Shown: piece by piece, positions 46,371 through 56,416 of the stretch
Numbering within the stretch: position 1 is the first letter of the stretch
Layout of the letters: the number at the start of each line of letters is the position of its first letter
Source of the DNA: Williamsia sp. DF01-3
Lineage (GTDB): Bacteria; Actinomycetota; Actinomycetes; Mycobacteriales; Mycobacteriaceae
Assembly: GCF_023051145.1 (NCBI RefSeq)
Contig: NZ_JALKFS010000001.1
Coordinates: 112,293-176,292 of the forward strand
Length of the DNA stretch: 64,000 bases
Direction of reading: 5' to 3'
The notes under the pieces: generated by a model
Databases searched by the model: none
Seen by the model: the letters and a program-made list of their open reading frames with translations, nothing else
Told to the model about the DNA's origin: nothing
Position numbers and translations under genes: made by a program

Positions 46371-46765
46371 GCACCATGTACCGGCGTGCAGCTGCGCCGA
46401 CGATGATGGTCGACGGCATCAATCGGTTTGCCGTCCGCTCGTCGATGGAGCCTGAGCGTCGCTACACCGCGATCGTTCATGGTTTCGTCGTCCCGGCGAC
46501 CGCCGCCGACATCGGGTCGATCACACGTGAGTGCACCGAACTGATCGGTGACTACCTGCGGGCGGTGCCGGCCGTCGAGATCATCCCCACCCGGCGCGCC
46601 GGAGAAGTCTTTGTGGCGATCGAAGTGACCACCTCTGAACCTGCATGGCAAGCGCGACGGGCCCTCGATGCCGCCTGCGACCACATCGTCGCCCACGCCC
46701 CCCGATTCGGGCTGGCCCACGCCGAACGCACAACGCCCTTGACCGACGCCGCCGACCACGACTGA
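46367..46765 (+). CDS. Hypothetical protein of the transfer operon
   Basis: 132 residues, no membrane helix, mixed alpha/beta look (RYTAIVHGFVVPATAADIGSIT, EVFVAIEVTTSEPAWQARRALDAACDHIVAH). The start overlaps the upstream stop by four bases, so it is co-translated. Function unknown; a cytoplasmic accessory factor of the T4SS is possible. Confidence 0.6.
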   Translation: MSTMYRRAAAPTMMVDGINRFAVRSSMEPERRYTAIVHGFVVPATAADIGSITRECTELIGDYLRAVPAVEIIPTRRAGEVFVAIEVTTSEPAWQARRALDAACDHIVAHAPRFGLAHAERTTPLTDAADHD

Positions 46766-46812
46766 TCCGCCAGACAAGCACCACATCCCCATCCCGACAA
46801 GGAGACCGACCG

Positions 46813-47478
46813 ATGAGCAGCACCAAAGCAGACTGGACCAAAGCCGAGACGGCCGTACGCGAGCACGCCGACGAGCTGCGCACCCTCGACACCCACACCG
46901 CCCTCTATGGGTGGGCCAAAACCCACAAGCTCGATACCCGCGCCCTGTGGCCCAAGGTCAAGACCGAGATGCGCAAACAACTTGGCGTCGACTACAACGA
47001 GATCCGCGACCGGGTGGTAGCCGAACGCGCCGCCCAGGTGGTCGAGTCCGCCCAGGACGCACCGCTGATCGAATTGTGGTCGGCCGGCGACGCCGAAGTG
47101 AGTACCTTTGCGGTCTGCAACGGCGACGGCACCGAAGCCTGGTACGGCGAGTTCCATTCCAACGACAGCATTTACGACGCCGGCGATGATCTATCTGCCG
47201 AGCTGTCGGCCGCGGAGAAAGCGGTGTACCTGGCCGGCAAAGCCCGCGAACAGCAAGGTTTAGAGGCCGTGCGGCTACTGCTACACACCTGCCACCCCGA
47301 CATCGATGCTGATTCGGTCGCCGCATCCGCCGCGCGCCATCAGGTCGCAGTCACCGTCGACGTCGCCGAGCAGAACCCGGCCGTGCCCCAATGCCGCGTG
47401 CCCGGCTACCAAAGCTGGCATGACGTGCGCCTCGACACCCTGTTCGTCGACGACGACACCGAAGCGGCCGCGTCATGA
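46813..47478 (+). CDS. Hypothetical cytoplasmic protein of the transfer operon
   Basis: 221 residues from ATG 46813, preceded by AAGGAG. Helical N-terminal 85 residues (WTKAETAVREHADELRTLDTH, KTEMRKQLGVDYNEIRDRVV), then a domain with EVSTFAVCNGDGTEAWYGEFHS. I do not recognise it. The strong ribosome-binding site and overlap with the next gene support translation. A long in-frame extension upstream to 46645 is Pro/Arg-rich noise and was left out. Confidence 0.6.
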   Translation: MSSTKADWTKAETAVREHADELRTLDTHTALYGWAKTHKLDTRALWPKVKTEMRKQLGVDYNEIRDRVVAERAAQVVESAQDAPLIELWSAGDAEVSTFAVCNGDGTEAWYGEFHSNDSIYDAGDDLSAELSAAEKAVYLAGKAREQQGLEAVRLLLHTCHPDIDADSVAASAARHQVAVTVDVAEQNPAVPQCRVPGYQSWHDVRLDTLFVDDDTEAAAS

Positions 47479-47789
47479 CCGACACCGTCGACCCGCGCCG
47501 GATCGCGCTGCGTGCGGAAATCTCCCAGCTGTTCGGGCGGGCCGATGCCCCCGGCATCGACGCGACCGAAGCCCAGAGCAGGATCGCGGCCGCAGCGACG
47601 CTGACCGCCGTCCTGGCCGGTAGCGAGCCCGACCACTTCACCACGACGATCCTCGCGGCCGCCGACACCGATTCAGACCGCACTGTGGCCGCCCACCTGC
47701 GCGAGGTAGCCGCGAACCTGCCCACTGCCCGCCCGGTACCTGCGACCGCCGGCCAGCTGTCCACAGCGCAGATAGGGACCCGGCTATGA
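47475..47789 (+). CDS. Small helical protein preceding the coupling-protein gene
   Basis: 104 residues, predicted all helical (RRIALRAEISQLFGRADAPG, AQSRIAAAATLTAVLAGS). Overlaps both neighbours by four bases (ATGA on each side), so it is made in step with the coupling protein and may be its accessory factor. No known family recognised. Confidence 0.6.
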   Translation: MTDTVDPRRIALRAEISQLFGRADAPGIDATEAQSRIAAAATLTAVLAGSEPDHFTTTILAAADTDSDRTVAAHLREVAANLPTARPVPATAGQLSTAQIGTRL

Positions 47790-49666
47790 GCGCCATCGGA
47801 GGACGACCCACACCCGCGCCGCCCCGCACACCACTGATCCCCTGGTGGGTGTTCCCGCTGTGCCTGGTGCTGTTCGTGGCCACAGCCACCGTTCCCTTCG
47901 GCGCAGCCATGTCGGGGCTGCTGGCCGGTCATGGTTTCGCCTGGCCGGCAGGACCCTTCGGCGTCGGCGGATACAAAGCCGTCGTCACCTCACCCGGGGA
48001 CCCGGCCGCCCAGTGGCCGTCGACGCCGGCGCCTGGCGGCCCGGTGCTGACCTGGGTCTGCATGGCCGTCGGCTTCGTCATCGCCGGCGGCCTCGCCGGG
48101 GTCGCTGAATCTATCGCTCAGAACCGGGCCCAGCGCAAAAAGGGCGCACAGTCCGGGCTCGGTAATGATCGGGAACTGCTGCGGTTGCAGATGAATGAGA
48201 AAGGCGCAGTGGAACGGGCCCGCAAAGACTTTCGGTCGCTGTCTGACCGCAGTGTGCGCAGTATCGACGCGATGGCAGCGGCGGTACTCGTGGGCAAGAA
48301 CGTGCTAACGGGTTCACCGATCTACGCTCAGCACCGCGACGGTTTCCTGGTCGAAGGGCCCACCGGTTCGGGTAAAACCTGGCGCCTGGCGGTCCACCGC
48401 TGCTGGGACGCACCAGGTTTCCTGTTTGCCACCAGCACCAAACGCGACCTGATCGAGGCCACCTGGCGGTACCGGTCCGCACTCGGCCGGGTCGAGATCT
48501 TCGATCCGGAAAACTTGCTCGGCTACCCGAACCGATTGAAGTGGTCGCTGCTGTCGGGGTGCGAGCAGGAAAAGGTGGCCATGCGCCGGGCTCAGGCGTT
48601 GGTCCAAGCAATCCCGATGGGGGAGGGCACCTCTGATGCCGCCTATTGGGAAGACATGGCCGCGGCACTGCTGCAATCGTATTTGCTGGCAGCAGCCACG
48701 GCCGGGGCCAGCCTCGTGGAGGTCAAGGCGTGGGTGGCCAACCGGCGCGCCAAAGAACCCATCGAGATCCTCGAAAAACACAATCCAGTATGGGCGGCGG
48801 CTCTACGGCAGATCGCGTTCGCCGATTCAGAGAAGTCGACCGACGAAATGTACAAAGCCTGCTCGCGGTTGTTGGCCCCGCTGGCCGACCCCGAATTGAT
48901 GGCATCGGTGAACACACCGCTGTCCGAATCGGTCGACCTCGAGGAACTGGTCCTGGGTGGACCCAACACCATCTACTCGGTGTCCAAGGGTGAGAAGAAC
49001 TCAGCCGCACCGATCGTGGCGGTGTTCGCCGCCGAGGTTCACCACATCCTCGACCGCGGCGCCTTGGAGGTGGGTGGTCGACTCGATCCGCCGGCCCGCC
49101 TGGTCCTCGATGAGGTCAACACCGTCGCCCCCATCCCGAACCTTCCCAACCTGATGAACGACTCCGGCGGCCGGGGAATCGGTATATGGGCGTTCGCGCA
49201 CAACAAAGTTCAGAACGTCGAGCGATGGGGCCGCGACGCGGGTGCACTGTTCACCGATTCCCCACCCGCCCGTCTGGTGCTTCCTGGGCTTTCTGGCGAC
49301 CAGGAGCTCGCGGAACTATCGAGGTTGTGCGGAACCATTGATGAGTACGAACCAATCACCGACCCCACTCACCAGCCACGATTACGCACCCGCAACGTGA
49401 TGGAAGGCAGCGATATTCGGCAGATGCCTGTCGACAACGCTCTGTTGATCATCCGGGGCGCGGCACCGTTTGTGGTGCACCTGCCGACGGTGTGGGAAGT
49501 CAAACAGTGGCGCCGGGAAGTGGAGGCGTCGATAGCTGATTTCGCCAAGATTGTTCCCCCGTGTCGTCAACCCGATTCAGCGGGGAGGAGCGTCGATGGG
49601 CGTGATGTGGGGTCCGCTGACGTGGCGACATCTCGATGCCGGGCAGGCGACCGAACTGTGGATTGA
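47786..49666 (+). CDS. Type IV coupling protein (TraG/VirD4-like)
   Basis: About 610-626 residues. Two N-terminal membrane helices (about 19-45 and 87-107) are followed by a P-loop ATPase with Walker A VEGPTGSGKTWR (189-200) and Walker B ARLVLDEVNTVAPI near 442-450. Other TraG/VirD4 features are TSTKRDLIEATW, EIFDPENLLG and TIYSVSKGEKNSAAPI. It recruits the relaxase-DNA complex and pumps it into the channel. The C-terminal 35 residues overlap the next gene and look out of phase. One extra C in CCCCC at 49556-49560 would end the protein at GEERRWA with a stop near 49604, overlapping the next start as elsewhere in the operon. Confidence 0.87.
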   Translation: MSAIGGRPTPAPPRTPLIPWWVFPLCLVLFVATATVPFGAAMSGLLAGHGFAWPAGPFGVGGYKAVVTSPGDPAAQWPSTPAPGGPVLTWVCMAVGFVIAGGLAGVAESIAQNRAQRKKGAQSGLGNDRELLRLQMNEKGAVERARKDFRSLSDRSVRSIDAMAAAVLVGKNVLTGSPIYAQHRDGFLVEGPTGSGKTWRLAVHRCWDAPGFLFATSTKRDLIEATWRYRSALGRVEIFDPENLLGYPNRLKWSLLSGCEQEKVAMRRAQALVQAIPMGEGTSDAAYWEDMAAALLQSYLLAAATAGASLVEVKAWVANRRAKEPIEILEKHNPVWAAALRQIAFADSEKSTDEMYKACSRLLAPLADPELMASVNTPLSESVDLEELVLGGPNTIYSVSKGEKNSAAPIVAVFAAEVHHILDRGALEVGGRLDPPARLVLDEVNTVAPIPNLPNLMNDSGGRGIGIWAFAHNKVQNVERWGRDAGALFTDSPPARLVLPGLSGDQELAELSRLCGTIDEYEPITDPTHQPRLRTRNVMEGSDIRQMPVDNALLIIRGAAPFVVHLPTVWEVKQWRREVEASIADFAKIVPPCRQPDSAGRSVDGRDVGSADVATSRCRAGDRTVD

Positions 49667-50177
49667 GCTGATCGACTGGGTCGACTGGCTCCGCGACCGG
49701 TACGAACTGAGCGCCCACCAAATCCCGCCGTGCTGGCCCAACCACCCTGTCGCAGTAGAAGAACTGACCGCACTCATGGCGTCCTACACCGCCGCGTATC
49801 AGGCCCTCACGACCAGGGACGGCGACGTGGTGCGATGCCACGACACGATGATCGTCTGGCACCGGCTTGAGCTGTGGTCGTGCCTGGCACGGCTGGCCGA
49901 CCACGCCGACACCACCGTATGTAGCCCGACAAAGTGCGCACACAGACCACCGGACCGACCGACCGCGACAATGCACAGCGACACAGCACGTGCGGTCGTG
50001 CAGTCTGATCTGGTGACACGGCCGGTCGAGTCCGACGCCCGCGTTCTCGCGGAAGCGGTGATGACTCAACTTATCGACGAAGACGCAGCCCACACCGTCG
50101 ACAATGGCGTCGCCTACGACGGCGCGATTTGGCAATTCGATCGGAGACAACAGCTTTTCCACAGACTCACTGATTGA
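49596..50177 (+). CDS. DUF4913-like protein
   Basis: 193 residues. The N-terminal 75 (ELWIELIDWVDWLRDRYEL, IPPCWPNHPVAVEELTALMASYTAAYQ) matches what I know of DUF4913, found in actinobacterial conjugative plasmids beside coupling proteins. The C-terminal part (SDARVLAEAVMTQLIDEDAAH) is not recognised. Function unknown, presumably in DNA transfer or its control. ATG 49596 follows GGGGAGGAG closely; an in-frame ATG three codons later also exists. Confidence 0.65.
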   Translation: MGVMWGPLTWRHLDAGQATELWIELIDWVDWLRDRYELSAHQIPPCWPNHPVAVEELTALMASYTAAYQALTTRDGDVVRCHDTMIVWHRLELWSCLARLADHADTTVCSPTKCAHRPPDRPTATMHSDTARAVVQSDLVTRPVESDARVLAEAVMTQLIDEDAAHTVDNGVAYDGAIWQFDRRQQLFHRLTD

Positions 50178-50355
50178 GTCCGCCCCAAACTCGGCACCGA
50201 CCGCCCCGAGCGCGACGGTGCCGAACACCGGCGGGAGCCGTTCTGCTGCGTAGTCATGGTGCTGTTATTCCCGGCCAGGAACACACCACAGACTTTGTAG
50301 CGTCGGCTCCCGTCGGCCTATCCCTGTGCACAACACCGAAAGAAGGAGAAACTCG

Positions 50356-50887
50356 ATGCGACACACAACGGCACTCGCAGCCGCAGCCACAACGATCACT
50401 GCTGCCCTCCTGGCTGCTGGGTGCGCAGACCAACAGCCCGACACTGACACGTCCACAGCCGCACCGAGTACCGCCGTCTCGATCGCCCTCACTGAGCACA
50501 CCAACGCGACAACTCCTGTGGCACCCTCACCGACAGCTAGTTCAGCTGTGCCGGTGCCGGGAACAACCAGTGCAGCCGAGAGTGAGAATGACGTGACCTT
50601 CGCGCCTGGGCCGGGCGTTGGTCCGAACACCATGTGCGATCTGGTGCCCAGCGCCACGAAATCGCTGCCCGTCATCGTTCTCAGCGGCCACATTCAGTGC
50701 GAAGAAGCACTCGATGTTGCCACCCGATACCTGGCGGCAGACAACCAACGAACTGGGCAGGGAATGTTCCTCACCATCGACCGGTGGAGCTGCAGCTGGC
50801 CGTACGTTGAGGGGTCGCACTCACGCCGACAGTTACTACCAGTGCACCGACCACGCCTCAGGCGACAGCTTCAAAATCGGCAACTGA
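50356..50887 (+). CDS. Secreted lipoprotein, frameshifted near its end
   Basis: A lipoprotein signal (ALAAAATTITAALLAAGC) and Thr/Ser/Pro-rich linker are followed by a small domain with cysteines (NTMCDLVP, GHIQCEEALDVATRYLAA, RWSCSWPYVEG). In the given frame the end is Arg-rich. Removing one G from GGGG 50811-50814 changes phase to RTHADSYYQCTDHASGDSF and ends at 50887, giving paired cysteines and a normal composition. Probably about 176 residues. AGAAGGAG precedes the ATG. Exported plasmid lipoproteins next to relaxase genes may act in surface or entry exclusion (inference). Confidence 0.6.
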
Positions 50888-51004
50888 GCTGAGTCGCGCC
50901 GTCGTCAGAGCCGGGATAACACCGGCTATGGACAACGTTTGATACTCGCAGCGCGGTTACGGCTTTCGCCACGAGATCAGCCAGCCAAGCAGACGGCGAC
51001 GCCG

Positions 51005-54000
51005 CTACATGTGGCGGTCTCGGCCGCGCTCGTGAGTCGGACCGCCGCCTACATCGCGGCTCCGGTGCAGATGCTCGACAGCGGCACGTTCGGCGGCCGC
51101 GGCACGCTCTTCACGTTCTCGTTGGCGATCGAGATCCCGCCGATGCTCGTCCAAGTCGCGGGCCAATGCGTCGTAGTGTGCACGCTCGGCACCTCGTGGC
51201 GGCGGAGGACCGAGCGGCGACTCGTCGCCGTCGATGTCGTGATCAATGCGCCAGGCGGCAGCCTGCCCCGCGAGCTGTTCCCAACGTTGTTGCGCGGCTG
51301 GTTCGGCGGGGTAGTCACCGAGTGCTTCGGTCCACAACGGGCGCTCGTGAGCGAGTTCGCGTCCCACCGCACGGGTGGTGTCGGCGAGGTGCTGGTAGCG
51401 CGCCGCTGACTCCGTGTCGCCTAGGGGAGGCGCCGGGAGCCACGGCGGCACAACAGGATCAGCAGGGCCGGCCGCCGGGTCCGGGTGCAGTGCCCTCCAT
51501 GCCTGTTGCAGCGCAGCGCGGTCAGACTCGGGATCAGTACTGCTGCGGTCATCGCGGGCACGAGCAATCCACCGAGAGATCAGGTGCACATTTTGCTCAC
51601 CCGCCAACCGTTCCCTGGCGCGCACTTCATCGACAATGCCGCCATCGCCTCGTCGGCAAGATCGACACTTCGTAGCTGGCGAACGGCGGTCGGGTTCGCT
51701 TCGAGCCAGCGTTGTCGGTCGACTGCTTGGGCTACCGGCAGGGTGCGTTCGATGTGGTCGGCGATGGCGCCGGCGGACAGTTCGTGGTCGGCGGCGATGA
51801 GGTCGCGGCCGGCGATGGCGGTGACCTTGTCGACGGGGTATCCGGCCCGCTCAGCCTGCGCCAATACCTCTGAGAGTCGTTGGGTGGCTGGGTCGTTGCG
51901 GACGTGTTCCCGGTCCTCGTCGGGCAGCACCGACAGTGCGCTGTCCAGGCGCACGGCAGCCATGCGTTCGAGGTGGTGGCGGTAATCGGTGAGCGCGCCG
52001 GCAAGCGGATCGGTCTGCCGGTCGAGCGCCTCTTGGTGGGTGTGGGCGGCAATCTGGCACCAGTCAGCCAGCTCAGCGTCGATGCCGGGATGGCGCGGCG
52101 GCAGGGGCGCCAACCGGTTCGGGTCATCGTTGACCGGACGTGGTGTGCGGGTCTGCTGTTTGGCGATCCGGTGAGCGATGAGCGCGGCCGGGTCGTGCGC
52201 GTCAGCGAGCGAGGTGTGGTCGCCGAGGGCTGCGGCGAGCAGGTGGACGGGGTGTCCGCCGGCGTCGTGTTCGGCCACCAACAGTTCACGCAGACGGTGG
52301 TAGCTGTCGGGGTTCGCCTCACGCATGGTGACGTGAATCGTTTCGGGGAGCGCTTGTTCGAGGACCCGGTTGAGGTACTCGTCGCGCAGGATTCGTTGGC
52401 CTGCGTGGTAGTGCACCGAGAGGCGTTCGGGGTCGTGTGCGGCGGCCAGAGCGGCGCGGAGTTCCTCGGTGGCGGTGCGGTGCCCGTTGTCTCGGGCGAC
52501 CGATACCCGTAGCAGCTCCACGGCGGTGGGGGCGCGTTGCACGCCGTCGACGTGGACCTTTTCCACGTCGATGGGCAGCTCTTGATCCAGCGGCACGTAG
52601 GCATGGTTTTGCGAGCGGCCACGGGTCAATCCGACGTAGAGACCGGCGCGGTCGGCGGTGACCGAGTGCAGCATGCGGGTGACGTCGACGGTCAACCCCT
52701 GAGCGCGATGAATCGTCATCGCATAGCCCAATTCGGTGTGCTCCCGGACATACGTCCCGGGCAGGCGCACGGTGCCTTTGTGGTCGCGGTGACGCACCGT
52801 GAGGGTCTTGTCGCGGTGCACTTTGACCACTGTCCACACGTCGCCGTTGCGGACGTAGGAGCCCGGACGGGTGCCACCTTTGGTGCGGCCCCATGGTTTG
52901 CGGTTGTTCGAGCGGGTGACGATCAGATCCCCGACGCCGGCCATATTTTGATCCGACAAACCCGCAAGGCGGCCGGTGCGCGCTACACCGTCGGCCCGGC
53001 GAATCGACTGGATTGCCGAGTTGAGTTCGCGCACATCGGTGGTCGTCGACGCGAGGACGATGCTGTTGCGGCCAGCTTCCAGGTCGGCAATGTGGTCGGC
53101 CACCAGCTGTGTTTTCAGTTCGGCCAGGGTGCCGTCGTGGACCCACCCGCGTCGGGCGTACAGGTCGATCGCAGCTGGATCGCCCTTGCGTAATGCCATG
53201 GAGTTGCGGGCTTGCACGTGGTCGTCGCCGAACCGCACGACTTCGTCGAGTTCGGGGGCGTAGGTGTATTCGGCGAGCGAACGCAGCAGGCCACCGGACT
53301 CGACGGAGTCGAGTTGGGCCGGGTCGCCCAGGGCGCGGATGATTGCGCCGCGTTCGTGGGCAATGGCCACCAGGGCGTCCCAGTCGGCGGTGCACATCAT
53401 TGATGCTTCGTCGACGAGAAGTACGGTGCCCTGCCCAATCGGCAGGTCCTCGGCGATCGTTCCAGCGTCCCCAAGCATGGGCAGCAGACCGCGCCATTGG
53501 TAGGTCACGGCTGCAACTGTCTTGGCCTCGACCCCGATTTCTTCGGCGAGGTTGTCGGCAGCAACGGCGGACGGTGCGAGGGCGATGACGTTGTGCCCGG
53601 AGGCTTCCCACGCGCGGGTCGCGGCGGACATGGCGGTGGTTTTGCCGGCACCGGCCGGGCCGACACCGACGGCGAGGAGGGCACCGGAGCCGGTGAAGTG
53701 GTCGACCAGGGCGCGTTGGCCTGGGTTGAGTTCGCGGCCGTTCTCGGCCTGCAACTGCTGGCAGATGTGTTCGACGTGGGCGCGGGTCAGGACGTGGCTG
53801 GTGGGGGTGTTCGCCGCGGCGTGCACGCGGTCTTCGGCGGCCAGAATCGCGGTGGTGGTCAGCAGTGTTTCGTCGTGGCGCACCAGCTGGGATTCGCCGT
53901 TGGCGCGTTGCAATGCCGCTGGGGTGGGGGCGAACTCGGGGGTGGCCAACGCGACCACACCGGCGCGGGCATGGTCGATCACGGCGTCGATCGCGGCCCT

Positions 54001-55470
54001 GCGCTGGTGTGGATCGTCGAACGCCACGGTCGCCAGGTGCGCTTCGGCCGCGCCGCGCAGTGAGTGCATCGTCCACGATGAGCGCCGCTCGGACAGGTGC
54101 TCCGACACCTGCTGCGCTTCGGCCTCGACCCCCTGGAACTCGCGGTCGACGGCGTTCTCGCGCTGCAAGATTCGGTCCATCATCCGGTTGAGTTTGCGTT
54201 CGGATCCGAGCACAGTCAGGGCGCGCTCGCGCCACCCTTCCCGGAGCTCGGCCAGGGACTTGCCGGCCTGTTTTCCTTCGCGGGTGTCGAGGTTGGCTTG
54301 CTGCATGAGCCGGTACATGGTGCGTTTGGGTGGCATGTATCCGTGCTCGTCGCGGTAGGTGCGCAGCAGCTCGTCGTAGCGGGCCTCGATGGCGGTACGG
54401 CGGCCGGAGAACTCCTCGCGCAGCTCGGGCAGCACGCCGGCGATCTCGATGACGGCCTGGCGGCCTTCGCCCATGTGGCGGACCTCGCGGCCCACACCGA
54501 GTTCGCGGCAGACCAGGTCCATCACCGCACCGTTGTAGCGCTGCGAGTGCGCAACGGCAGCCCTGTGCAGGGCTTTGGAGTCGATGGACCGCCACACCCC
54601 GTCGGTGCCTTGAACCTTCTGCGACACCGCGGCGTGGGTGTGAAAGTTCGGATCCCCGGCCCGGGAATCGTAGTGATCGAACTGGGCCACGATCAGCCCT
54701 TTGGTGTCCACTTGCAGCTCACCGCTGGCACCGGAGCGGGTGAAGATCGCTTCCTTCTGCAAATGGGTGAGGGCGTCGTTGACCGCCTCGTGGTGGCAGC
54801 GTTCGATGGTGCGACGGGTCTGCTCATCACCGAGCGCCCACAGCGTGGACACCGATTTGGGGGGAGTGAACACCAGGTCGAACCCGGCAACGGGTTGGCG
54901 CACTTTGCCTTTCTCGAAGGCAATCCACGACGACAGTTCCCGCTCGGTCAGCGGGGCCCGGCCTTTGTCGGTGGTGAACAGGCGGCGGCCGTGGTCGCGT
55001 TCGATGTCGCGGACCTCGGCCACTTTCGGGCGTCGGTGGTGGGTGGCCACGAACGATTCGATGCTCGCTTCGGTGGCTTTCACCAACTCGATGTCGTTGT
55101 TGTAGTGCGGGAACTTGCGACCCAAGCGGGCGGTCTTGATCGCCGCTGCCGGCTTCATACCGTCGCCGACCATGGTGTCGATCAGGGCATCAGCGTTGGG
55201 GTGCAACGCTTCTCCGAACAGCGCTTTCATCTGCTCTTCGCGGACCGTGCCATTGACCGCCAACGCGTCATGGCCGACACCACCGGCCAGGCGCTGGTCC
55301 TCGAGCGCGAGGAGCCCATCGCCCCACCACAACCCCGGGGGAGTGCCATGGGCGGTGTAGTAATCGGCCATCTCCTGACCCCGCTCGCGCTCACGATCCT
55401 GACTGGCCACCTGGTCCGTCAGATAGCTGTAGCCGTCACCGGCATGCAGCACGTGCAGGGTCATCACCAC
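51005..55470 (-). CDS. traA: MobF relaxase-helicase (TrwC/TraA type), frameshifted near its 3' end
   Basis: Main frame 55470-51580 (1296 residues); the C-terminus continues in another phase to 51005 (RERLAGEQNVHLISRWIARAR). One missing base near 51636-51645 joins them into about 1488 residues. The N-terminal TrwC relaxase domain has the candidate nicking Tyr in GDGYSYLTDQ, and the histidine triad is DPNFHTHAAV near 274-283. The helicase half is RecD/TraI-like, with Walker A VGVGPAGAGKTTAM (601-614), Walker B VLLVDEASMM and the late motif YAMTIHRAQGLTVD. It nicks at oriT, stays bound to the 5' end and unwinds the strand for export. ATG 55470 or 55464. Convergent with the lipoprotein gene. Confidence 0.88.
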
Positions 55471-55896
55471 CGCACCATAACCCGGCCACGGCCGTGGTGA
55501 AAGAGACGCGCCGCCCCCACAGTCAGAAGATCTGCCAGAGGTGTGTCAAAACTAATCACTCCACAGCAAAGCTGTGAGACAAAACAAGCAGGTCATGACC
55601 GAAGGGCATGGCGAAAGGCGATGGTTCGAAGAACCGAGATTGAAAAATCGGGCAAACAGCAGACAGCGGAGACAGACAGGGCGAAAAAACGGTGCAAGGC
55701 CCCCCGGGGCCGACGCACCGGCCATTCGACCCACCAGGCGACAACGGTCTGCCAGAACCCCCAACGGCCGCGTCAGCGGGTAATGTTGGGGCTGCATTCA
55801 ACTGGCGTCGAGTGCTGCAAGAAGTTCCGCGTGGCAATCGCGGGGCTTACACAGGTTCAGATGAGGGAGGGCCCTGGTGGCTACCACCGAAAAAGA
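55471..55896. promoter_or_regulatory. Candidate origin of transfer (oriT) and divergent promoters
   Basis: About 425 bases between the divergent relaxase gene and the next plus-strand gene, without a convincing coding frame before 55877. It holds several short inverted repeats, such as GGTTC-gaa-GAACC near 55624-55636 and GGCCCC-cc-GGGGCC near 55697-55710. A gene-free, inverted-repeat-containing stretch beside the relaxase start is the usual place for a MobF oriT. The nic site is not identifiable by eye. Confidence 0.5.
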
Positions 55897-56352
55897 ATGT
55901 CCGCACGCGATCTCGCACGGAAGAAGGTCGCCGCGCAACGCGAAGCGCAGCGACTGCGCGACCAAGCCAACGAAACCGATCTGGCCACCGTCCTCAAAGC
56001 AGCCGAAGCAGTGCCGGCTGCAGAAACAGTCCGCGACAAAGCGATCGCCGCCGCCAAAACCAAGTGCCAAACTAAAGTCGACGAGGCACACACCCGCATG
56101 GGTGCCGCGCTCGCAGCGATGCGCGATCGCGGTGAAACGATCGCCGCGCTCGCCGAGCTCGCCGACTTACCCGACACCGAAGTGCGCCGGCTGATCAGGC
56201 TGCACGAATCCAAGGCCACCAGCGACAGCCAGGCCGCGGCGCCGAGCACCGATCACAGCGGCACCGACGGCGAGCCACATATCCCGGCGCCGGCGGCAGC
56301 GGGTAATGGCGAGAGCCAGCCGGTCCAGTCGCCGGCAGAACTTGCGTCGTAG
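55897..56352 (+). CDS. Helical DNA-binding-like accessory protein near oriT
   Basis: 151 residues: a basic helical N-terminus (SARDLARKKVAAQREAQRLRDQ), a long helix (KAIAAAKTKCQTKVDEAHTRMGAALAAMRDRGETIAALAELADL, then PDTEVRRLIRLH, HTH-like) and an acidic Pro/Ala tail. Reading beside oriT and divergent from the relaxase fits a relaxosome accessory factor (inference). The start is unsure: GTG 55877 has a perfect GGGAGG but is out of phase unless the AAAAA run at 55890-55894 lost a base; ATG 55897 is the conservative choice. Confidence 0.55.
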   Translation: MSARDLARKKVAAQREAQRLRDQANETDLATVLKAAEAVPAAETVRDKAIAAAKTKCQTKVDEAHTRMGAALAAMRDRGETIAALAELADLPDTEVRRLIRLHESKATSDSQAAAPSTDHSGTDGEPHIPAPAAAGNGESQPVQSPAELAS

Positions 56353-56416
56353 TCCTGGGGTAGACCACACCCATGGACACCACCATCGCGGTTGCTCTTG
56401 CAGTCAAGGCCGGGTC

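Noticed and set aside
52319..54595. 758-aa Arg/Pro-rich minus-strand frame inside the relaxase gene
   Set aside because: A shadow frame of traA with no domain character; the relaxase and helicase motifs are in the other phase.
54097..55500. 467-aa plus-strand frame opposite the relaxase N-terminus
   Set aside because: Antisense to well-supported TrwC motifs; open only because of high GC.
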